From NCBI GenBank assembly GCA_946886425.1, contig CAMPIP010000143.1, positions 1 to 6,142 of the forward strand: a stretch of DNA of 6,142 bases, given 5' to 3'. Made by a program: the position numbers and the translations under genes. This document shows, piece after piece, positions 1-6,142 of the stretch. Each line of letters begins with the position of its first letter. Position 1 is the stretch's first letter. Under the pieces are notes generated by a model. It was not told the origin of the DNA. It worked only from the letters and a program-made list of their open reading frames with translations, and made no database searches. The DNA is from an uncultured Actinomycetes bacterium. GTDB lineage: Bacteria; Actinomycetota; Thermoleophilia; Solirubrobacterales; 70-9.

Positions 1-679
1 TGGTGACCGAGTCGTTGACGTTGATCGCCGGGAACAGCAGGTCGCCGGTCTCGGCCAGCTGGTAGAGCCGGTGCACGCCGGTGGTCGTCTCCTCGGTGAC
101 GCCCTTGATGCCGGCCGCGATCACGGTCCAGCGGCGCGGGTCCTCGGCGAGCGAGCGCTGCAGGGTCTCGAGGACGAGCTTGAACTCGGCCGAGTCGGCG
201 CTGGCCGGGTCCGGCACGGCGCCGGCGGCCTCGAACTCGGCCCCCTTGTGGACCAGCAGGGTCGCGTCGCCGCCGTCGTCGAGGATCATGTTCGGGCCCT
301 CGCCGTCGGGCCAGACCAGGGCCTGCTCGGTGCACCACCAGTACTCCTCCAGCGTCTCCCCCTTCCAGGCGAAGACGGGGATGCCGGCGGCGGCGATCGC
401 CGCGGCGGCGTGGTCCTGGGTCGAGAAGATGTTGCAGCTGGCCCAGCGGACCTCGGCCCCGAGCGCGACCAGGGTCTCGATCAGCACCGCGGTCTGCACG
501 GTCATGTGAAGAGAGCCGGTGATGCGGGCGCCGGCCAGCGGTTTCGAGGCACCGAACTCCTCACGGGTCTGCATCAGGCCGGGCATCTCCACCTCGGCGA
601 GAGCGATCTCCTTGCGGCCGAACTCGGCGAGGCCGATGTCGGCGACCTTGTAGTCGTGCGTGAGGGTGCTGACGGTCAT
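1..679 (-). CDS. ahcY: Adenosylhomocysteinase (S-adenosyl-L-homocysteine hydrolase), N-terminal part, cut by window edge
   Basis: This enzyme reversibly splits S-adenosylhomocysteine into adenosine and homocysteine. It relieves product inhibition of methyltransferases and feeds the methionine cycle; it is a cytosolic, NAD-dependent homotetramer. About 226 residues are visible, roughly half of the usual 430-490, and the frame stays open to the left edge. Recognisable family blocks are [16 protein letters not shown] (about residues 55-70), the signature [15 protein letters not shown] (81-95), [16 protein letters not shown] (131-146), the [13 protein letters not shown] stretch in the last 35 residues, and NVNDSVT at the edge. 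Thr60, the Asp134/135 pair and the Glu of EETTTG correspond to substrate-binding and catalytic positions of the family. The NAD-binding Rossmann domain lies outside the window. The ATG at 677-679 follows an AGGAG at 691-695 with an 11-nt spacer. The gene is divergent from the channel gene. The family call is near certain. Confidence 0.97.
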   Translation of the reverse strand, partial: MTVSTLTHDYKVADIGLAEFGRKEIALAEVEMPGLMQTREEFGASKPLAGARITGSLHMTVQTAVLIETLVALGAEVRWASCNIFSTQDHAAAAIAAAGIPVFAWKGETLEEYWWCTEQALVWPDGEGPNMILDDGGDATLLVHKGAEFEAAGAVPDPASADSAEFKLVLETLQRSLAEDPRRWTVIAAGIKGVTEETTTGVHRLYQLAETGDLLFPAINVNDSVT

Positions 680-761
680 CTGCGAAACGTCTCCTGAGCG
701 GTTGGGTACCCGGGCCATGGTACGCGAAGGTGACACAGCGCCTCGCGTCGAATCAGTCGCG
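680..761. promoter_or_regulatory. Divergent intergenic region between ahcY and the channel gene
   Basis: These 82 bp must hold the promoters of both divergent genes. The dyad GTACC-N8-GGTAC (706-723) lies near the centre, and the palindromes GGGTACCC (704-711) and CCATGG (715-720) overlap it. TACCAT on the minus strand (717-722) is a possible ahcY -10, but no convincing -35 goes with it. No long structured leader fits here, so a riboswitch for ahcY is unlikely. Confidence 0.4.
691..695 (-). promoter_or_regulatory. Ribosome binding site of ahcY
   Basis: On the minus strand this reads AGGAG, followed by 11 nt and the ATG ending at 679. The spacer is slightly long but normal. It supports the chosen ahcY start, since no other in-frame start nearby has a comparable site. 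Confidence 0.7.
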
Positions 762-1571
762 GTGAGCTCGCAGCAGGCCGAGACGCCCGTCCGCTACCCG
801 CCGGGCATGGACGCGCGCAGCACCCGCGTCGCCGAAAAGCTCAACACGCCGATGCTCGTCGCGGCGGCGCTGACCCTGCCCACCGTGGCCCTGACCGAGG
901 CCCAGACCCACGGCACCCTGCGCGAGCTCGCCGTCGTCCTCAACTGGGTCACCTGGAGCGCCTTCCTGGTCGAGCTGGTGGTGATGCTGGCCGTCGTCCC
1001 CGAACGCTGGCAGTGGATCCGCCGCAACCCGCTCGACGTGGTCATCGTCTTCCTCACGCCGCCGATCCTGCCCGCCGGCCTGCAGGGCCTCCGCGCCCTG
1101 CGGCTGCTGCGGCTCCTGCGCCTGCTGCGGCTGGCCCAGCTCTCGCGCGAGGTCTTCTCGCTGGAGGGGCTGCGCTACGCGCTGCTGCTCTCGACCCTGA
1201 CCGTGGTTGGCGGCGGCGCCCTCTTCGTCGGCTTCGAGCGCAACCAGCAGCACCTCACCCCCTGGGACGGGATCTACTGGGCAGCGACGACGATGACCAC
1301 GCTCGGCTCCGACATCTACCCGACCACCACCGGCGGCGAGATCGTCACCGTCGCCGTCCTGATCATCGGCATCGGCTTCGTCGCCCTGCTCACCGGCGCG
1401 TTCGCCCAGCGCTTCCTGGCCCCCGACATCGCCACCATCGAGGCCGAGCTGGAGAGCGCGGAAGCTTCACCGGAGGCGATCGCCTTACGCGAGCTGCGCG
1501 CCGTCCAGGCGCAGCTGCAGAGCCTCACCCTCGCCGTCGAGCAGATCGCCAGCGAAAGAGCCGAGAAGTAG
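762..1571 (+). CDS. Voltage-gated-type six-TM ion channel (potassium channel family) with atypical filter TLGSD
   Basis: This is a cation channel subunit of the voltage-gated superfamily, expected to act as a tetramer in the membrane; 269 residues with this start. Segments: S1 about 27-46, S2 60-79 with Glu71, S3 91-107 with Asp92, S4 111-129 with Arg at 111, 114, 117, 120 and 123, S5 136-158, pore helix 167-179, filter 180-184, S6 193-215, then a cytoplasmic tail (216-269) rich in Glu, Ala, Leu and Gln that may form a coiled coil. Glu71 and Asp92 are where counter-charges for S4 are expected. The filter reads T-L-G-S-D followed by IYPTT, one residue shorter than the usual T-V-G-Y-G-D, so potassium selectivity is not assured. 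Start choice: codons before 762 often end in A or T (GTA, GAA, ACA, CCT, TCA), whereas from GTG 762 onward they almost all end in G or C. Alternatives are ATG 717 and ATG 807; none has a clear Shine-Dalgarno. A GTG at 660 would run into ahcY and is unlikely. Confidence 0.9.
   Translation: MSSQQAETPVRYPPGMDARSTRVAEKLNTPMLVAAALTLPTVALTEAQTHGTLRELAVVLNWVTWSAFLVELVVMLAVVPERWQWIRRNPLDVVIVFLTPPILPAGLQGLRALRLLRLLRLLRLAQLSREVFSLEGLRYALLLSTLTVVGGGALFVGFERNQQHLTPWDGIYWAATTMTTLGSDIYPTTTGGEIVTVAVLIIGIGFVALLTGAFAQRFLAPDIATIEAELESAEASPEAIALRELRAVQAQLQSLTLAVEQIASERAEK
1098..1133 (+). repeat. In-frame tandem repeat, 4 x 9 nt, encoding Leu-Arg-Leu units of S4
   Basis: Four consecutive 9-nt units read CTGCGGCTG, CTGCGGCTC, CTGCGCCTG and CTGCGGCTG. 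Each encodes Leu-Arg-Leu, giving arginine at every third residue of the S4 voltage-sensor helix of the channel. The amino-acid periodicity is what S4 function requires; the near-identity at the DNA level goes beyond that, although high-GC codon bias contributes. Confidence 0.8.
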
Positions 1572-1580
1572 CGGGTTGAG

Positions 1581-1617
1581 CTTGTCGCATGTAGCCCTGT
1601 GGGATACAAGCGACAAG
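1581..1617. terminator. Hairpin between convergent genes, probable bidirectional terminator
   Basis: The arm at 1581-1597 pairs with 1601-1617 around a 3-nt loop (TGT). The outer 8 bp are perfect (CTTGTCGC with GCGACAAG), followed by a mismatch, TGTA with TACA, a second mismatch, then CCC with GGG: 15 of 17 positions pair. It fills the 51-bp gap between the stop of the channel gene (1571) and the stop of acs on the other strand (1623), the expected place for a shared terminator. No T-run follows on either strand, so it would be a non-canonical (stem-only) terminator, which is common in high-GC actinobacteria. It could also be an mRNA 3'-end stabiliser. Confidence 0.7.
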
Positions 1618-1622
1618 GGGAA

Positions 1623-3590
<1,968 letters not shown>

Positions 3591-3597
3591 CAACCGG

Positions 3598-3613
3598 ACC
3601 CTACCCGCAGGGT
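3598..3613 (-). promoter_or_regulatory. Weak dyad overlapping the acs ribosome binding site
   Basis: In the mRNA sense the gap before acs reads ACCCT, six nucleotides, AGGGT, and then 7 nt to the ATG. The AGGGT (3598-3602) is the best Shine-Dalgarno candidate for acs, and its exact complement lies six bases upstream (3609-3613). The 5-bp pairing could partly mask the site. The stem is short and could be chance. Confidence 0.35.
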
Positions 3614-3631
3614 GGCGGTCGTCAAGCGTGG

Positions 3632-4879
3632 CTAGAGACCCGGGGGATGCCTAGCGATGAAGCCTTCGGTGGAAGACACCCAGGGGCTGTGCCAGCGCGG
3701 GCCGGGGCCGCCGACCGTGTCGAAGGAGATGCCGGCGACGACCATCCAGGCGTGGCCGGCGTTGGCGTAGACGGTGATCCACTGGCCCGGCCCGGGTTCG
3801 CCCCAGGTCGAGAGGCCGGTCGAGTCGAGCGGGCTTTCCAGCAGGCCGGCGCCGTGCAGGGCGTAGCTGACCGCGCCCGAGCAGTCGTAGCCGGACGATT
3901 CGAAGGAGCCGTGGCCGCCGCCCCACACGTAGGGCGTGTAGGCGATCGCGTTGCCGGCGGAGATCACTTCCTGGACGGCCGCGGGTGCCGAGGAGGGGGC
4001 GCTGGCTTCGCTTTCGGTGATCACCTGCGCTTCCTGGCCGGGCGTCAGCGGCGCCGGGACTTCGCCGGTCGGCGCCGGGCCGCCTTCGGAGGCGATCTGG
4101 TTGGAGATCGCGGCGAGATTGCTGCTCAACGCCTCTTCGCGGCCTTCCAGCGCTTCCATCGCTTCGCGGCGCTCGGCCTGGGCCGCCTTCAGTTCGCCGA
4201 AGCGGGCCTCGGCTTCCTGGCGGGCGGCGGCGACTTCGCGCTCGATCGCGGCGACCGCGTCGCGGCTCGACTCGATCTTCGCCCGGTTGGAGGCCAGCCG
4301 CGCTACCGCGCCCTTGACCTCGTCGCGCAGCGTCTTCACGCGGGAGACGACCGAGTCGTCGTAGCTCTGGATCCGGTTCAGGTACTCGGTCTGGGCGGCC
4401 AGCTCCGACCAGTCGTCCGATTCGAGGATCGCGTTGACGACGTCGGGAGAGCCCGACTCGTAGATCGAGACGAGGCGGTCGCTGAGGACCCCGAGCGCCC
4501 GCCTCAGTTGCCCGCGAACCCGCTCCAGGTGGGCCCGTTCCTTTTCGAGCGCCGCTGTCGCCGCTTCGAGTTCGGCCTGCTTTTCCGCCAGTTCCGCCTC
4601 GACCCGCGCTTGCTTCTGGCGCAGCGCCGAGACTTCGCCGATCATCGAGTCGATCGCCCGGTTCTGTTCGGCGATCGTGTCGGCGAGGGCGCTCGAATCC
4701 TCGCGAACCTCGTCGAGCTTGCCCTGCGTCTTCTCGAGCTTTTCCTGCGGGGTCAGCGCCGGGGCGGTTCCCTCCCAGGCCATCGCGATGGCGCAGAGCG
4801 CGCCGAGCAGCAGTGCCGCCAGCATCAGGGCCCGGCGCCTGGCGACGCCCGGGTTGGTGTCGGAGAGGAGAGCGCGCAT
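3632..4879 (-). CDS. Secreted coiled-coil NlpC/P60-type peptidoglycan hydrolase (PcsB/CwlO-like architecture)
   Basis: This is a probable exported cell-wall endopeptidase that cuts peptide stems of peptidoglycan; 415 residues. The N-terminus looks like a signal peptide: arginines 14-16, a hydrophobic run 17-34 and a plausible cleavage after Ala-Met-Ala (32-34). Residues about 43-265 are charged, Ala/Glu/Lys/Arg-rich coiled coil, interrupted near the middle by the LSDRLVSIYESG and LESDDWSELAAQTEYL stretches typical of PcsB/CwlO-type N-terminal domains. A Pro/Ser/Ala-rich linker follows (about 268-300), then the catalytic domain: YVWGGGHG, GYDCSGAVSYAL with nucleophile Cys333, GHAWMVV with His376, and SFDT with Asp387 near the expected third catalytic position, ending GFIARHPPGL. 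In PcsB-like proteins the coiled coil controls activity, often through FtsEX; no FtsEX is in view. The start is ATG 4877-4879, with no good Shine-Dalgarno; ATG 4823-4825 would remove the arginine cluster and is less likely. acs follows after 41 bp. Confidence 0.9.
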   Translation of the reverse strand: MRALLSDTNPGVARRRALMLAALLLGALCAIAMAWEGTAPALTPQEKLEKTQGKLDEVREDSSALADTIAEQNRAIDSMIGEVSALRQKQARVEAELAEKQAELEAATAALEKERAHLERVRGQLRRALGVLSDRLVSIYESGSPDVVNAILESDDWSELAAQTEYLNRIQSYDDSVVSRVKTLRDEVKGAVARLASNRAKIESSRDAVAAIEREVAAARQEAEARFGELKAAQAERREAMEALEGREEALSSNLAAISNQIASEGGPAPTGEVPAPLTPGQEAQVITESEASAPSSAPAAVQEVISAGNAIAYTPYVWGGGHGSFESSGYDCSGAVSYALHGAGLLESPLDSTGLSTWGEPGPGQWITVYANAGHAWMVVAGISFDTVGGPGPRWHSPWVSSTEGFIARHPPGL

Positions 4880-5010
4880 CGAGAGCGCGCCGACCCCGGC
4901 GAGACGGGATCACGGCGCGGGAGCGCAGGCTAGCGGAGCGGCCCCAAGGCGATTAGCGCCTACCGAAGCCCTGCAACTCCGCTTGCAAATTGCGAACTTC
5001 TGGAGGAGAA
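4880..5010 (-). promoter_or_regulatory. Leader/promoter region of the NlpC/P60 gene (no firm promoter)
   Basis: This region between the NlpC/P60 start and the hairpin behind the PLDc_N-SHOCT gene should contain the promoter of the NlpC/P60-acs unit. It includes an AT-richer patch (about 4975-4997). The best minus-strand sigma-70-like pair is TTGCAG (4971-4976) and TAATCG (4950-4955) with a 15-nt spacer, which is weak. A small dyad, AGGCG-N5-CGCCT (4947-4961), overlaps that -10. I see no riboswitch core. Confidence 0.25.
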
Positions 5011-5032
5011 GGGGCGCCGCTACCGACGCCCC
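5011..5032 (-). terminator. Probable terminator hairpin downstream of the PLDc_N-SHOCT gene
   Basis: GGGGCG (5011-5016) pairs with CGCCCC (5027-5032). After one mismatch, CG pairs with CG inside, giving 8 pairs out of 9 around a 4-nt loop. It begins 14 nt beyond the stop codon of the PLDc_N-SHOCT gene. On the minus strand the stem is followed by TTCTCCTCC, only partly T-rich. Position and stem strength suggest it separates this unit from the NlpC/P60 gene. Confidence 0.6.
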
Positions 5033-5046
5033 CTCCCCAGCGAGCC

Positions 5047-5439
5047 TCAGGCGAGCAGCTTGGCCTTGGCCTTGTCGAACTCCTCCTGGGAGAGAGCGCC
5101 CTTCTCCTTGAGGTCGTTGAGCTTGTGGAGTTCGTCGGCGGGCGCGGTGTGGGCCTGCTGCTGGACGTATTCGTCGAAATGCTTTTTCGCGTCGGCTTGG
5201 GCTTTGATCGTGCGGTCGCGCATGCCGGCGCCGCGGGCGATCAGGTAGATCAACGCGGTCAGGAACGGGATGAAGACGAGGAACAGGACCCAGGCCGCCT
5301 TTGCCCAGCCGGAGAGCTCGTGGTCGCGGAAGAGGTCGGTGAGGATCGTGATCAGGATCCAGATCCAGATGACGAAGAAGAAGATCTCCAGGGTGAGGAG
5401 CAGCAATTCACCCAGGCTGATGTCTGCGAGCGGCAACAA
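5047..5439 (-). CDS. Small membrane protein with PLDc_N-type two-helix region and C-terminal SHOCT domain
   Basis: This 130-residue protein has no established function. Residues about 11-37 and 46-70 form two hydrophobic helices. The linking stretch TDLFRDHELSGWAKAAWVL and the following FIPFLTALIYLIARG look like the PLDc_N (phospholipase D nuclease N-terminal) membrane module, present here without any phospholipase domain. A charged segment follows (71-100, including KKHFDEYVQQQ), then a C-terminal SHOCT motif (about 102-130: DELHKLNDLKEKGALSQEEF). SHOCT is a short domain found at protein termini, thought to mediate interactions or oligomerisation. The arrangement is common in actinobacteria and is usually annotated as hypothetical or SHOCT-domain protein. 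The start is TTG 5437-5439, chosen because AAAGGA sits 7 nt upstream; a second TTG follows directly. The gene starts 36 bp after the RNA methyltransferase stop and is probably cotranscribed with it. Confidence 0.85.
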   Translation of the reverse strand: MLPLADISLGELLLLTLEIFFFVIWIWILITILTDLFRDHELSGWAKAAWVLFLVFIPFLTALIYLIARGAGMRDRTIKAQADAKKHFDEYVQQQAHTAPADELHKLNDLKEKGALSQEEFDKAKAKLLA

Positions 5440-5446
5440 GGTTGGA

Positions 5447-5452
5447 TCCTTT
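5447..5452 (-). promoter_or_regulatory. Ribosome binding site deciding a TTG start
   Basis: The minus strand reads AAAGGA followed by a 7-nt spacer and TTG TTG. This is the strongest Shine-Dalgarno in the window, and there is no ATG or GTG at a suitable distance, so the protein almost certainly starts at the TTG ending at 5439. Confidence 0.75.
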
Positions 5453-5475
5453 CGGTTGGGACGAACCGCGCAAGC

Positions 5476-6142
5476 CTAGTCCTCGCGCAGGCGCCAGGCA
5501 AAGAGGACGGCGGCGATCGAGGTCGCCAGGTTGAGGCTGGAGACGCCCGCCTTCATCGGGATCGAGACGCGGGCGTCGGCCTGGCCCAGCAGCGAATCGC
5601 TGAGGCCGTCGCGCTCGGTGCCGAAGGCGAGCACGGCGCGGGCCGGCAGCCGGGCCGGGTCGAGGGGGTCGCCCTCGGGGTCGAGCGCCAGCAACGGCCG
5701 CTCGCCGCGCGGCAGCGACCCGACCGAGTCCACCGGCAGCGCGAACTGCAGGCCGGCGGCGCCGCGGACCGCGTCGGCGTGCCAGGGGTCGTGTTCGCCG
5801 GTGGTCAGCAGCGCCGCCGCGTCGGCGCCGGCGGCGACCCTGACGCTGGCGCCGATGTTGCCCATGTTGCGCGGGTCCTCGAGCAGCACGACCGGGGCCG
5901 GGCGCGGGCCGGCGAGCACGGCGGCGACGTCGATTTCGGGCCGGCGGGCGATCGCCACCACCCCGGTCCGCGGCGTCAGCGGCGCCAGGCGGTCGAGGGT
6001 CGCGGCGTCGATCGGCTCGACCGTGGCGGCGAAGCGGCCGCCGAGGTCCGGGGCGAGCTCGGCCGCCAGCGCCTCCAGGGCGCCGGGATCGACCGCATGT
6101 GCCTGCTCCACCTCGGCGCCGAAGCGCAGCGCGTGCTTGAGG
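5476..6142 (-). CDS. SpoU/TrmH-family RNA 2'-O-methyltransferase, C-terminal part, cut by window edge
   Basis: The protein transfers a methyl group from S-adenosylmethionine to a ribose 2'-OH in rRNA or tRNA. The SPOUT trefoil-knot motifs are all present: motif 1 as EDPRNMGNIGASVRVA (coded at about 5830-5880) with its Asn and Arg, motif 2 as LAFGTERDGLS (about 5598-5631), and motif 3 as IPMKAGVSSLNLATSIAA (about 5505-5559) with Ser-Leu-Asn. About 221 residues are visible. The frame stays open to the right edge and the codons before the GTG at 6109-6111 read LKHALRFGAE, which fits the N-terminal substrate-binding domain of TsnR/TrmH-like enzymes, so that GTG is probably internal. Full length would be near 250-270. 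The target nucleotide cannot be told from sequence alone. It is followed after 36 bp by the PLDc_N-SHOCT gene. Confidence 0.92.
   Translation of the reverse strand, partial: LKHALRFGAEVEQAHAVDPGALEALAAELAPDLGGRFAATVEPIDAATLDRLAPLTPRTGVVAIARRPEIDVAAVLAGPRPAPVVLLEDPRNMGNIGASVRVAAGADAAALLTTGEHDPWHADAVRGAAGLQFALPVDSVGSLPRGERPLLALDPEGDPLDPARLPARAVLAFGTERDGLSDSLLGQADARVSIPMKAGVSSLNLATSIAAVLFAWRLRED

Noticed and set aside
71..697. Plus-strand open frames within the ahcY region (71-697 and 81-509)
   Set aside because: The minus strand of the same stretch encodes unmistakable adenosylhomocysteinase motifs.
680..761. Possible S-adenosylhomocysteine riboswitch upstream of ahcY
   Set aside because: The spacer is too short once promoters are allowed for, and no matching conserved core is visible.
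1296..1316. Sequencing error or frameshift as the cause of the short channel filter
   Set aside because: The difference is a whole codon and both flanks (TMTT and DIYPTT) stay in frame. A 3-nt error cannot be fully excluded, but it is less likely than a real variant.
4780..4879. Possible lipoprotein signal in the NlpC/P60 protein because a Cys (residue 29) lies in the hydrophobic run
   Set aside because: The residues before it are Gly-Ala-Leu, with Leu at -1 instead of Gly, Ala or Ser, so it is not a lipobox. An ordinary signal peptide fits better.
3647..4933. Long open frames opposite and out of frame with the NlpC/P60 gene (plus 3647-4933, minus 3651-4913)
   Set aside because: The composition is low-complexity and typical of GC-rich shadow frames. 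The 3632-4879 frame has a signal peptide, coiled coil and catalytic Cys/His.
4880..5010. Possible cyclic di-AMP (ydaO-type) riboswitch before the NlpC/P60 gene, a known context for it in actinobacteria
   Set aside because: The leader is only about 130 nt and I could not find the conserved core elements or a matching multi-stem arrangement. A covariance-model search would settle it.

Overview
The window is about 70% GC, gene-dense, and almost every sense codon in the real genes ends in G or C. Gene content and protein style (a PcsB/CwlO-like coiled-coil NlpC/P60 protein, a PLDc_N-SHOCT protein, an actinobacterial-type Acs) suggest a high-GC Actinomycetota chromosome, perhaps Thermoleophilia (Solirubrobacterales-like). 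That placement is inference from protein character; there is no rRNA or other firm marker here. Nothing points to a mobile element, prophage, CRISPR array or defence island.

Layout, left to right. (1) Positions 1-679, minus strand: the N-terminal half of S-adenosylhomocysteine hydrolase (ahcY), cut by the left edge. (2) 762-1571, plus strand, divergent from ahcY: a six-transmembrane voltage-gated-type ion channel with an arginine-rich S4 and a shortened, non-canonical selectivity filter. (3) 1581-1617: a long, near-perfect hairpin between two convergent genes, probably a bidirectional terminator. (4) 1623-3590, minus: acetyl-CoA synthetase (acs), complete. (5) 3632-4879, minus: a secreted coiled-coil NlpC/P60-type cell-wall hydrolase, 41 bp upstream of acs. 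(6) 5011-5032: a terminator-like hairpin after (7) 5047-5439, minus: a small two-helix membrane protein (PLDc_N plus SHOCT) with a TTG start and a strong Shine-Dalgarno. (8) 5476-6142, minus: the C-terminal part of a SpoU/TrmH-family RNA 2'-O-methyltransferase, cut by the right edge.

Five of the six genes are on the minus strand. Two transcription units are likely there: RNA methyltransferase to PLDc_N-SHOCT (36 bp gap, then a hairpin), and NlpC/P60 to acs (41 bp gap, ending at the convergent hairpin). The genes do not form an obvious pathway. AhcY removes the S-adenosylhomocysteine made by methyltransferases such as the one at the right edge, but they are 5 kb apart and this link is generic housekeeping.

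I looked for a new multi-gene system and do not see one. The most interesting single item is the channel: its pore reads T-L-G-S-D where classical potassium channels read T-V-G-Y-G-D, and its voltage-sensor helix is encoded by an in-frame 9-nt tandem repeat. The remaining findings are smaller regulatory or active-site observations.
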